A stretch of DNA of 64,000 nt, taken from assembly GCF_036417845.1 (NCBI RefSeq), contig NC_090011.1, positions 2,128,726-2,192,725 of the forward strand, given 5' to 3'. Under the pieces are notes generated by a model. It searched no databases, had not been told where the DNA came from, and saw only the letters and a list, made by a program, of their open reading frames with translations. Source of the stretch: Apteryx mantelli. Its lineage: Eukaryota > Chordata > Aves > Apterygiformes > Apterygidae. The position numbers were made by a program, and so were the translations under genes. This document shows, piece after piece, positions 36,870-47,500 of this stretch. Positions within the stretch are counted from its first letter, which is position 1; every line of letters starts with the position of its first letter.

Positions 36870-37460
36870 CGCGCCATGGGGCGGGAGGTGGCGCGTGCGG
36901 TTCCCTGTGGGGCCGAGCCGCGGTCCCCAGGTCCCCGTGGGGCGGGAAGTGGGACCAGCTGACAGTTCCCCAGTCCCTGTGGGGCAGGAGGTGGCACCTG
37001 TGGTTGCTGTGGGGCCAGGCCGCGGTTCCCCTGGTGGCCGTGGGGCAGGAGGTGTCACCTGTGGTTGCTGTGGGGCCGGGCTGCGGTTCACCTGGTGGCC
37101 GTGGGGCAGGAGGTGTCACCTGTGGTTGCTGTGGGGCCAGGCCGTGGTTCACCTGGTGGCCGTGGGGCGGGAGGTGTCACCTGTGGTCACTGTGGGGCCG
37201 GGCTGCGGTTCCCCTGGTCCCTGTGGGGCAGGAGGCAGCACCTGCGGTCGCCGTGGGGCGGGATGGGGCCCCGTGGGGCAGGAGGTGGCACCTACGGTTG
37301 CCCTGGGGTCAGGCCGTGATTTCCCCGGTCACTGTGGGGCAGGAGGTGACACCTGTGGTCACCATGGGGCCACATTGCGGTTCCCCCGGTTGCCGTGGGG
37401 CAGGATGTGGGGCCAGGCCGCGGTTCCCCCGGTCGCCGTGGGGCGGGATGGGGCCCCGTG
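36870..37460. repeat. 61-bp GTGGGGCAGGAGGTGTCACC minisatellite
   Basis: About nine units combine GTGGGGCAGGAGGTGTCACC, TGTGGTTGCTGTGGGGCC and GCGGTTCCCCTGGTGGCC. Same intron as the preceding array. From 37570 to 37800 a looser GGGGCCAGACCCACGGC repeat follows. Confidence 0.85.
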
Positions 37461-37914
37461 GGGCGGCAGGCGGCGCCCGGTTGCCCGGAGCCACGAGCGA
37501 GTCCCCGGGGAGCTGGCGGCACCCGGCAGCGCAGAGGCGGCTGTGGGCAGGGCCCAGGCGGAGCCGAACGGGGCCCCACGCGGGCTGTGGGGCGCCCCAC
37601 GGCGGGGCCAGACCCACGGCGGGGCCAGACCCACGGGAAAGACCCATGGCGGGGCCGGACCCACGGCACGGAGCCACGGCACAGATGGGCCCCGTGGCAG
37701 GGCCGGACGTGTAGCAGGGCCAGACCCGTGGCCAGGCCCCACGGCAGCACCGGCCCCACGGCAGCGATGGCGGCTGCACGTGCCCCACGGCAGGGCGACA
37801 GCAGGCACCGCTTATACCCCGGTCCATCCCCACGCCGGGCGCTGTTCATGCCTCGTTCCGGCCCCGCACCGGGCGCCGCAGCTCCGCTCTCCGGCAGGTC
37901 GGCGCGCCGGCGCC

Positions 37915-40900
37915 ATGTTCAAGGAATACTTCCAGTACAAGGGCATCAGCTTCCCGGGGCTCATCTACTCGCCCCGCGCCCTGGAGGCCGCCCACAACGA
38001 CTTCCAGGTGCTGGACGACGACGTCTTTAACGTCACCTACCAGAAGTCGGGTACGGGACCCCTGCGTCCGGATCCCCCCCCCCCCCAGCAGAGCAAGGGC
38101 CCGGACGCCTGGGCCGTCGCCGGCGGCGCTGATCCGGGCGCCCGCCGCGTCCGTGTCCCCCCCCGCATCCAGGCACCGTGTGGATGCTGGAGATCCTGAG
38201 CCTCATCCGGAGCGACGGGGACCCGAGCTGGTGCCGGACGGTGCCCAACTGGGACCGGGCGCCCTGGTTCGAGACGGTGCTGGGGCTGGGGCGGGCGCAG
38301 CGCAACCCGCCGCCCCGGCTCATCAGCTCCCACCTGCCCGTGCAGCTCTTCGCCAAGTCCTTCTTCAGCTCCAAGGCGAAGGTGGGGGCTGCTGGGGGAG
38401 GAGGGGAGGAGGGGGGGGGTCCTGCCGTGGGGCGCCCCGACCCACGCCGTGCCCCCCCCCGTGCCCCCCCCAGGTCATCTACACCGTGCGCAACCCCAAG
38501 GACGTGCTGGTCTCGCTCTACCACTTCGCCCAGATCTTCCGGCCCTACAAGGACCCCGGGAGCCTCGACCAGTTCCTGGACAAGTTCCTGGAGGGCGACG
38601 GTGCGCGGGGGGGGTTATGGGGGGGCTATGGGGGATACAGAGGGGCTATGGGGGGTCTGTGGGGGTCATAGAGGGGCTATGGGGGGATGTAGGGGGCTGT
38701 GGGGGGTCATAGAGGGGCTGTGGGGGGACATAGGGGCCTCTGGGTAGACATGGGGGGGCTATGGGGGACAAGGGGGCTATGGGGGGATGAGGGGGCTATG
38801 GGGAGAAATGTAGGGGGCTATGGGGGGCTGTGGGGGGGTCATAGAGGGGCTATGGGGGCAATATAGGGGGCTATGGGGTGCTGTGGGGGGAACCTGGGGG
38901 GCTCTGGGGGGGGACATAGAGGGCCTGTGGGGGGACATGGGGGGGCTATGAGGGGATGAGAGGGGGCTATGGGGGTCATAGAGGGGCTATGGGGGACAAG
39001 GGGACTATGGGGGGACGAGGGAGCTATGGGGGGGAATGTAGGGGGCTGTGGGGGGAACATGGGGGGCTCTGGGGGGAACATAGAGGGGCTATGGGAGGAC
39101 ATGGGGGCTATGGGGGTAACATGGGGGGCTGTGGGGGGACATGGAGGGGCTACAGGGGGGGTGAGGGGGCTATGGGGGGGGAATGGGGGGGCTACAGAGG
39201 GTAACATGGGCTGTAGGGGGGGAACCTGGGGACTATGGGGGGGACATGGGGGGGCCTGTGGGGGACAAGGGGGCTATGGGGGGGCTGTGGGGGGGGGACA
39301 CGGGGGGCTGCAGGGGATCAGTGGGGGCCGGCAGGGTTGCTATGGGGGGAGCTTGGGGGGCTCTAGGGGGTAGCAAGGGGGGAGTGTGGGGGGGACGTGG
39401 GGGCTGTTCGGGGCCCCCCCGGCCCCGGGGGCAGAGGCGAGACGTGGGTCGCCCCCCCCGCCCCCCCCCCCCCCCCCAGTGCCCTTCGGCTCCTGGTTCG
39501 ACCACGTGCGCGGGTGGCTGCAGCTGCGCGGCCGCGACAACTTCTTCTGCATCAGCTACGAGGAGCTGCAGCAGGTGCCACCGCCGCCGCGACGCTTCCG
39601 ACCCGGTTCCGACCCGGTTCCGACCCACTGCGGGTGGTGCTGGGGGGATCCGGGGGGGCTGCGCCGGTTCCGACCCGCTGCGAGCGGTGCTGGGCGCTGG
39701 GGGGGTCTGGGGGGCTGTGACGCTTCCGACCTGGTTCCGACCCGGTTCCGACCCGGTTCCGACCCGCTGCGAGCGGCACTGGGCGCTGGGGGGGATCCGG
39801 GGGGCTGCGACGCTTCCGACCCGGTTCCAACCCGGTTCGGGTGGTGCTGGGTACCGGGGGGCTGCGCCGGTTCCGACTCAGTTCCGACCCGCTGCGAGCG
39901 GCGCTGGGCGCTGGGGGGATCCGGGGGGCTGCGCCGGTTCCGACTCGCTGCGGGCAGCGCTGGGTACCGGGGGGCTGGGCCGGTTCTGACCCGGTTCAGG
40001 AGGTGCTGGGTACCGGCAGGGTCCGGGCTGCTGGGCCTGCTTCTGACCTGATTCGGGTGGTGCTGGGCACCAGGGGGGCCCGGGGGGCTGCGCCGGTTCT
40101 GACCCGGTTCGGGTGGTGCTGGGCTCTGGGGGGTCCCGGGGGTCTGGGCCCAATTCTGACCCGTTTTGGGTGGCGCTGGGTACCGGGGCGGCTGCGCCGG
40201 TTCTGACCCGGTTCTGACCCGGTTCGAGTGGTGCTGGGTGCCAGGGGGGCCCGGGGGGCTGGGCCCAATTCTGACCCGGTTCGGGTGGTGCTGGGCGCTG
40301 GGGGGGCCCAGGGGGCTGCACCGGTTCTGACCCAGTTTGGGTGGCGCTGGGCGCCAGGCCAGCCCAAGGTGCTGGGCCCAATTCTGACCTGGTTCTGACC
40401 CGTTTTGGGTGGCGCTGGGCGCCGGGGGGGTCCCTGAGGCACTGGGCCTGGTTCTGCCCCGGTTCTGGCCTGGTTCTGACCCGGTTCGGGTGGTGCTGGG
40501 TGCCGGGGGGGGGGTCTCCAGGGTGCTGGGCCCAATTCCGCCCCGGTTCGGGCCTCGTTCTGCCCCGGTGCCGGGGCCGGGGGGGGGGTCCTGGGGTGCG
40601 GGGGGGTTTTGGGGTGGTCCCAGGGGTTTTGGGGGGTCCCGGGGGGTCCCGGGGGGGTCTGACCCGGTCCCACCCCCACGCAGGACCTGCGGGGCAGCGT
40701 GGAGCGGCTCTGCGCCTTCCTGGGCTGGCGGCTGGGCCGGTTCCGCCCCGGTGCCGGGTGCTGGGGGGTTTCGGGGGGTTTTGGGGTGTGGGGGGTTTTG
40801 GGGGGGGTCCCGGGGGGTTTGGGGGGTCCTGGGGGGGTCCCGGGGGGGTCCTGACCCGCTCCCGCCCCCCGCGCAGGACCTGCGGGGCAGCGTGGAGCGG

Positions 40901-42873
40901 CTCTGTGCCTTCCTGGGCCGGCGGCTGGGCTGGTTCTGCCCCGGTGCCGGGGGGTTTCGGGGTGTGGGGGGTTTTTGGGGGGGTTTTGGGGGGTCCCAGG
41001 GGGTTTCGGGGGGGTCCTGACCCCGCTCCCGCCCCCCGTGCAGGACCTGCGGGGCAGCGTGGAGCGGCTCTGCGCCTTCCTGGGCCGGCAGCTGGGCCGG
41101 TTCCGCCCCGGTGCCGGGTGCCGGGGGGTTTCGGGGGGTTTTGGGGTCCCGGGGTTTTTGGGGGGTCCCGGGGGGGGTTGGGGGGTCCCGGGGGGGTCCT
41201 GACCCTTTCCCGCCACCGCGCAGGACCTGCGGGGCAGCGTGGAGCAGCTCTGCGCCTTCCTGGGCCGGCGGCTGGGCCGGTTCCGCCCCGGTGCCGGGTG
41301 CCGGGGGGTTTCGGGGGGTTTTGGGGTCCCGGGGTTTTTTGGGGGGGGTCCCGGGGGGGTTTGGGGGGTCCCGGGGGGGTCCTGACCCGGTCCCGCCCCC
41401 CGTGCAGGACCTGCGGGGCAGCGTGGAGCGGCTCTGCGCCTTCCTGGGCCGGCGGCTGGGCCCGGCGGCGCTCGACGCCGTGGTGGCCAACGCCTCCTTC
41501 GCCGCCATGCGCCGCAACCGCATGAGCAACTTCAGCCTCTCGCCCGCCTTCATCCTCGACGTGCGGCGCACGCCCTTCCTGCGCAAGGGTGCGACTGGGG
41601 GCACTGGGAGGCACTGGGAGGCACTGGGAGCACTGGGGGGGACTGGGGATGGGGATGGGGAACGCCCTTCCTGCGCAAGGGTGCGACTGGGGGCACTGGG
41701 AGGCACTGGGAGCACTGGGGGGGACTGGGGATGGGGATGGGGAACGCCCTTCCTGCGCAAGGGTGCGACTGGGGGCACTGGGAGGCACTGGGAGGCACTG
41801 GGAGGCACTGGGGGGGACTGGGGATGGGGATGGGGAACGCCCTTCCTGCGCAAGGGTGCGACTGGGGGCACTGGGAGGCACTGGGAGGCACTGGGGGGAC
41901 TGGGGATGGGGATGGGGAACCCCCTTCCTGCGCAAGGGTGCGACGGGGGCACTGGGAGGCACTGGGAGGCACTGGGAGGGACTGGGGGGACTGGGAATGG
42001 GGCTGGGGGGGGGGCCGGGAGGCCTGGGAGTGGGTTTGGGAGACTGGGGACACGGGACACTGGGGACACTGGGGACACTGGGAATGGCACTGGGGGCCCT
42101 GGCCCAGGTTGGGGGTTGCAGGGTTGGGGGGGTCTGGGGGAGTCTGCAGAGGTCGGGGGGATCAGGGGGCTCTGTGGGGCTGGGGGGGGTCCTGGGGGGT
42201 CCCAGGGGGTTCAGGGGGTCCCGGGGGGGTTCAGGGTCCCGGGGGGGTCCCGGAGGGGGTTCGGAGGGGCGCGGGGGGGTCCCGCACCCCCCCCCAGCGC
42301 CCCGCGGCCCGCAGGCATCGCGGGGGACTGGAAGAACCACGTGACGGCGGAGGGGGACCCGGGGCTCCGTGGGGCTGGGGGGGGTCCCGGGGGGTCCCGG
42401 GGGGGTTCAGGGGGTCCCGGGGGGGGGGTTCAGGGGCGCGGGGGGGGGTCCCGCACCCCCCCCCAGCGCCCCGCAGCCCGCAGGCATCGCGGGGGACTGG
42501 AAGAACCACGTGACGGCGGAGGGGGACCCGGGGCTCCGTGGGGCTGGGGGGGGTCCCGGGGGGTCCCGGGGGGGGGGTTCAGGGGGTCCCGGGGGGGGGT
42601 TCAGGGGCACGGGGGGGTCCCGCACCCCCCCCAGCGCCCCGCGGCCCGCAGGCATCGCGGGGGACTGGAAGAACCACCTGACGGCGGAGCAGAGCGCCCG
42701 CTTCGACCGCGTCTACCGCGAGCGCATGGCCGGCCTGGGCGTCGCCTTCCCCTGGGACGCCCCCGCGCCCCCCCCGGCGCCCCCCCCGGGGGCCCCCCCC
42801 GGACCCCCAGCCCGGGCCCTCACAGCAGCCCCCCCCCGCCCCCGCCGACCCCCAGACCCCCCCGGAGCCCTGA
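37915..42873 (+). CDS. SULT2B1: SULT2B1, cholesterol/hydroxysteroid sulfotransferase
   Basis: Coding exons: 37915-38050, 38173-38381, 38474-38600, 39480-39574, 41408-41588 and 42652 to about 42873. The cytosolic enzyme transfers sulfate from PAPS to sterols. Visible motifs: the PAPS loop TYQKSGTVWM (family form TYPKSGTTW), the catalytic His in SSHLPVQLF, the 3'-phosphate segment [30 protein letters not shown], and [13 protein letters not shown] at the exon 5/6 join. [11 protein letters not shown] near the N-terminus and a Pro-rich C-terminal tail point to SULT2B1 rather than SULT2A1. Exon 5 is 181 bases, as expected for the family. The end is uncertain: in phase the tail reads open through C runs, while TGA at 42871-42873 is one frame away, so a homopolymer miscount is likely. 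Partial copies of exons 5 and 6 precede the true ones. Confidence 0.88.
38605..39405. repeat. GGGGGCTATGGGGG minisatellite, SULT2B1 intron 3
   Basis: Units of 15-35 bases (GGGGCTATGGGGGACAAGG, ATAGAGGGGCTATGGGG) fill the intron. Extremely G-rich on the coding strand. Confidence 0.85.
39580..40610. repeat. GGTTCCGACCCGGTTC minisatellite, SULT2B1 intron 4
   Basis: About 15 units of 60-75 bases run GGTGCTGGGCGCTGGGGGG, ATCCGGGGGGCTGCGCC and GGTTCCGACCCG. The same GGTTCCG...GTGCTGGG sequence reappears fused to partial exon 5 copies further right. Confidence 0.85.
40684..41407 (+). repeat. Four tandem partial copies of SULT2B1 exon 5 with acceptors
   Basis: Copies start after CAG at 40684, 40877, 41044 and 41224; the true exon starts at 41408 (spacings 193, 167, 180, 184). 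Each keeps a C-rich tract, CAG, and the first 67 or so bases of the exon ([18 protein letters not shown]), then switches into intron repeat at GGCCGGTTCCGCCCCGGTGC. None has the true exon end. Confidence 0.9.
41589..42060 (+). repeat. Four tandem copies of the SULT2B1 exon 5 donor edge
   Basis: CGCCCTTCCTGCGCAAGG/GTGCGACTGG recurs after the real donor, with donor-like GT at about 41681, 41763, 41856 and 41938 (spacing 82-93). GGCACTGGGAGGCACTGGG repeats lie between them. Confidence 0.9.
42290..42651 (+). repeat. Two tandem partial copies of SULT2B1 exon 6 with acceptors
   Basis: CCCGCAG/GCATCGCGGGGGACTGG plus AAGAACCACGTGACGGCGGA occurs from 42315 and 42484. The true exon starts at 42652, where CTGACGGCGGAGCAG continues. 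Spacing is 169 and 168 bases. Confidence 0.9.
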
Positions 42874-42899
42874 GCCGCGCCGGAGCTGGGGGCCGCCCG

Positions 42900-43570
42900 G
42901 ACGCCTGGGCCCTCTGCCCGGCCAGGGGCAGGCTGGGGGGGGGCGGGCTGGGGGGGTTAGGGGCCCCCCCCGGGGGAGTGGGGGGGCCCTGGGGGCCCCA
43001 GATCGCACGCTTTGGGCCTATTCCAGCGGTTTTTAATAACCTCTGGGCCCCCCCCCCCCCCCCGTGGCATGTGATGGGTTTAGGCCCCCCCCGACCTGCC
43101 CGCCCAGGGGTGCCACGGGGCTGGGGGTGCCCTGAGGGGTCTTGGGGGGCTCCTGGGGGGGTTGGGGCGTCTCTGGGGGCCTTGGGGCCCCCCCAGGGGG
43201 TTTTGGGGTGCCCTGAGGGGTCTTGGGGGGCTCCTGGGGGGGTTGGGGCGTCTCTGGGGGCCTTGAGGCCTCCCCCCAGGGGGTCTTGGGGTGCCCTGAG
43301 GGGTCTTGGGGGGCTCCTGGGGGGGGTTGGGGTGCCCCCGGGGGGTTTTGGGGTGCTCCTGGGGATCTTGGGGCTCCCCCAGGGGTTCTTGGGGTGTCCC
43401 CTGGAGGGGTTGGGGTGCCCTGGGGGGGGCTGGGGTGCCCCCCCAGGGTTTTGGGCTTCCCCCCCAGGGGGTCTCAGGGTGCCCCCCCGGGGTTTTGGGG
43501 TGCCCCTGGGGGTGTTGGGCTGCCCCCCGGGGGTCTCAGGGTGCCCCCCGGGGTTTTGGGGCACCCCCGG
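42900..43570. repeat. GGGGGTTTTGGGGTGCCC minisatellite downstream of SULT2B1
   Basis: Units of 30-60 bases (GGGGTCTTGGGGGGCTCCTG, GGGGTTTTGGGGTGCCCTG). No gene. Confidence 0.8.
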
Positions 43571-44080
43571 GGCCGGGGCTCGCCTGGACGCAGGTGGCGC
43601 TCGGGGCCGGTCGACGAGGCTCCCGCGACGGTCCCGCGTCCCGGCAGGCGGCGAAGCCGAAGGTGTCGGGGTGCAGCTGGGCGGCGTCGGGGGGGACCCC
43701 GAATCCCCCTGCCCCCCCAAACCGCCCCCCACCCCCGCCGCGGCCCCCTTGCTCCTGTGGGGGACGCGGGAGACGACCCCCCGGCTCGGCAGGCGGCTCG
43801 GGGGGGGGGCTGGAGTCCGGCCCGACCTGCGGGGGGAGAAACAGGCGCAGTTTGGGGTGAAACAGGCGCAGTTTGGGGGTGACGCCCCCACTGTGTTGTG
43901 CCCCGGCTGTATCCCTCTGTCCCTGCGTCCTTCCATCCCTGCGTCCCTCCGTCCCTTCTCCGCCCCGGGGGGAGCCACCCCCCCCCCCGGGGCCCCCCAG
44001 CCCCCCACCGCTCCCCGAGGCGGCACTGGCCCGGACGCCTGGGTCCCGTGAGCACAACACGCTGCTTCTCCCCCCCGGGT
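43570..44080. other. Non-repetitive spacer between SULT2B1 and IL11
   Basis: Both strands read open for some distance, for example a minus-strand frame containing AAQLHPDTFGFAACRDAG, but I recognise no protein and see no convincing exon borders. It may hold 3'UTR of either neighbour. A plus-strand AATAAA at 44183 could serve SULT2B1. Confidence 0.4.
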
Positions 44081-44095
44081 GCGTCAAGTTCAAAC

Positions 44096-44101
44096 TTTAT
44101 T
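44096..44101 (-). terminator. IL11: IL11 poly(A) signal
   Basis: AATAAA on the minus strand about 450 bases beyond the IL11 stop codon, after the AU-rich stretch. Confidence 0.65.
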
Positions 44102-44344
44102 TTGTTCTTGTTGTTCCAAAAACAAGATTTTTTTTTTAAACCCTTAAAAACGATAAAAAAGGGGCCGAGAGGGGCCCGAGTCAATAAATTACTGCGGGCG
44201 GCGCCGGCCGCTCCGGCCCGGGCTCCGCGCCGCGTTTTCCCGGGCGCCGCCGAGCCGCGGCCGCGCTGCGGGCCCGGCGGGGCGCGAGGGAAGACCCGGC
44301 GCGGAGCCGCGCGCGCGGCTGGGAGCGGAGCGGAGCGATTAACT

Positions 44345-44470
44345 TAAGGCATTAAAAAATAACATTAATTAATTAATAATAATAACAATAATAAAATAAA
44401 AATAAAATAACGACAATAATACAATAACGGAGACCCGACGGTAATAAATAAATAAATAGCGCGTCGCATA
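44345..44470 (-). promoter_or_regulatory. IL11: AU-rich element in the IL11 3'UTR
   Basis: The most AT-rich interval in the window. On the minus strand it contains overlapping ATTTA pentamers (TATTTATTTATTTATT) and another ATTTA nearby, plus TTATTTTATT runs. AUUUA clusters mark rapidly decaying cytokine mRNAs. Confidence 0.75.
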
Positions 44471-44549
44471 AATAGGCCGGCTCGGCTCGGCTTGGGGGGG
44501 CCCGGACGCCGGGGCCCCCGGGCGGCCGCCCGCCCGCCCCCGCCCCCCG

Positions 44550-47500
44550 TCACAGCTTGTTGCGGAGGAGGACGAGGGCGCGCGAGGCCCAGTCCAGGTA
44601 GAGGTGGAAGCTGTGGAAGACGGCGTGGCTCGCCTGCACCGCTGCCCAGGGCGAGCCGGCGGGCGGCAGCGGCGGCAGTGGCGGCAGCGGCTCGCTGGGA
44701 CGCGCCACGCTCAGGCGGGACAGCTGCGCGGGGGGGGGGGGGCGTCAGCCGCCGCCTCCGCCGCCGCTGGGGGGGGGGGTCGTGCGGGCAGAGCCACCCC
44801 CTGCGTGTGCAGCCCCCCCCCCCCGGCCGCCCCTGTGGGCGCACACATGCGTGGGCAGGCACCGTCCCAGTCCCTGCAGCCAGCAGCTGCCAAAGCCCCG
44901 CCCCGGCACGCAGGCCCCGCCCCGCGGTGCAGAAGCTGCGCCTCATTAATGCAAGCCACGCCCCACCAGGTGAAGCCACACACAATGCAGAAGCCCCGCC
45001 CTTCAGCCCCACCCCACGATGCAGCCCCCACCCAGCAGAAACCCCGCCCCACCCAAGCCCCGCCCCAAGACACAGAAGCATGGCGGTGCATAAGCCCTGC
45101 CCACTCCAAGCTCCGCCCTGCTGTGCAGCCCCTCCCACCCTGCTTAAGCCCCACCCACTCCACTGAAGCCCTGCCCACTCAGAGAAGCTTTGCCCTGCAG
45201 TGCAGTCCCACCCACCCCATTGAAGCCCCGCCCACCCCAGAGAAGCTGTCCCACGTGCAGCCCTGCATAAGCCCCGCCCCACCCCAGAGAAGCCCCGCCC
45301 ACCCCAGAGAAGCTCTGCCCATGTGCAGCCCCGCTGAAGCCCCGCCCCCCCCACAGTGGGCACCCCGCCCACCCCAGAGAAGCTCTGCCCCACATTCAGC
45401 CCTGCTGAAGCCCCGCCCACCCAGAAGCCCCACCCACCCCAGAGAAGCTCTGCCCCATGTGCAGCCCCGCTGAAGCCCCGCCCCCCACAGCAGGCACCCC
45501 GCCCACCCCAGAGAATCTCTGCCCCACATTCAGCCCTGCTGAAGCCCCGCCCCACCCTACAGAAGCCCCACCCACCCCAGAGAAGCTCTGCCCTGCATGC
45601 AGCCCTGCAGCTCAGCCCCGCCCACCCCAGAGAAGGCCCGCCCCACCCCGCAGCTCAGCCCCGCCCCCCGGCTCAGCCCTGCCCCTACCAGGTGGTCGAG
45701 GCGGCGCAGCAGGCGGTCGAGGCGGGCGTGCAGGGCGCCCAGCTCGGGCTCCAGCGGCCGCAGCGCCGGCCCCGCGCGCCGCAGCCACTCCAGGTGCCGC
45801 TGGTAGCGCTGCAGGTCACCGCTGAGCCGCGCCAGCACCCCGGGCGCCTGCGGGACCCGTGTCACCGTCAGGGCCCGCGGGGGACCCCCGGGGGACCGCG
45901 CTCCCCTTGCAGACCCAAACCCGGACCCCCGGGGGACTCAGGCAGCCGGGAACCCCCCGCATCCCCCCCGTGGACCCAGGCGTCCGGGCTCCCCCCCCCC
46001 ACGGACTCACGGGGGTCCCAGGCTCCCCCCCACTCCCCCATTGAAGGACCCCTGGGGGACTCAGGCAGCCGGGGACCCCCCTGCACCCACTCCCACGGAC
46101 CCAGGTGTCAGGGCCCTCCCCGCGGGGGTCGCAGGCGTCCCCCCCCCCCCCCCCCCCCGCGGCGGCGGCTCACCTGGATGTTGGCCAGCTCCAGGGCGCC
46201 CATGGCGAGGACGGGCAGCGAGTCCAGCTTGTGCTCCCCCTCGGCCGGGAACCGCGACCTCTGCGGGGCGAGGAGGGCTCAGCCCCGCGTGGGGGGCACA
46301 GCGGGCCGGGGGGCAGAGCTGGGGGGCAGAGCTGGGGGCACAGCGGGCTGGGGGGGCAGAGCTGGGGGGCAGCGCAGGGGGCATGGTGGGCCAGGGGGGC
46401 AGAGCTGGGGGGCAGCGCGGGGGGCACGGCTGGGGGGCAGAGCTGGGGGGCAGCGCACGGGGGGCATGGTGAGCCTGGGGGCAGAGCTGGGGGGCAGCGT
46501 GGGGGGCACAGCGGGCCGGGGGGGCAGAGCTGGGGGGCAGCGCACGGGGGGCACGGCTGGGGGGCAGAGCTGGGGGGCAGCGCAGGGGGCACAGCAGGCC
46601 TGGGGGGCAGCGCGCCGTGGGGTGGGAGACCTGGGTGGGCCAGGGGGACGGGGTACGGGCGAGATGGGACAGAGTGGGGCAGGGTGCCGTGGGGCAGGAT
46701 GCCATGGGGCAGAGCAGACCCAGGTGGGTCAGGGCACCGTGGGGCAGGCGGGATGGGGCAGCGGCGTGGGCAGGAGGCCGTGGGGCAGAGGAGACCCAGG
46801 TGGGCCGGGGTGCCGCAGGGCAGGTGGGCCGGGGCAGTGGGGGCAGGTTGCCGCGGGGCGGGCGCGGGGGCCGCGTGGGTCGCCGTGGGGCGCCGTGGGG
46901 CGCGCGGGGCGCGGCGGGTACCTACGAGGTGGGCGAGGAAGGCCTTGGTGTCGCTGAGCAGGGCCTTGGCCAGGTTGACGACGCTGTCGAGGTCGGCGCG
47001 GGCGTCGGGGGGCCGCGGGCGGGGGGCGGCCGCCGCCGGGGCCGGCCACAGGCTCAGCAGCGCCAGCAGCACCCGGCACGTGGCGCCTGCAAGAGGGGGG
47101 CGTCCGTGGGGCTGCGGGGGGGGCGGGGGGTCCCGCTGGGGGGGGGGGCCACGGCCGCGGGGGGAGGGTCCCACGGAACGGGGGGGCCCGACGCGAGGAG
47201 CCCGGCGACACCCGGGGAGCCCCACAGCGAGGAGCCGGCGGCGAGCGGCGGCCACGGAGTGGGGCCACGGAGCGGGGTGAGACCAGGAGCCACGGAGCGG
47301 GGCCACATCCCGCGGCCACGGAGCGGGGTGAGACCAGGAGCCACGGAGCGGGGCCACATCCCGCGGCCACGGAGCGGGGTGAGACCAGGAGCCACGGAGT
47401 GGGGCCACGTCCCGCGGCCATGGAGTGGGGTGAGACCAGGAGCCACAGAGCGGGGCCACATCCCATGGCCACGGAGCGGGGTGAGACCAGGAGCCACGGA

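Noticed and set aside
36679-37714. Several 300-400-residue frames between RPL18 and SULT2B1
   Set aside because: They are readings of the 61-base and TTTTGGGGTGACTC arrays; unit lengths keep many frames open.
43570-44060. Possible extra gene such as FAM83E or SPACA4, expected near SULT2B1/RPL18 by human order
   Set aside because: No recognisable similarity to the parts of those proteins I remember, and no coherent exon borders.
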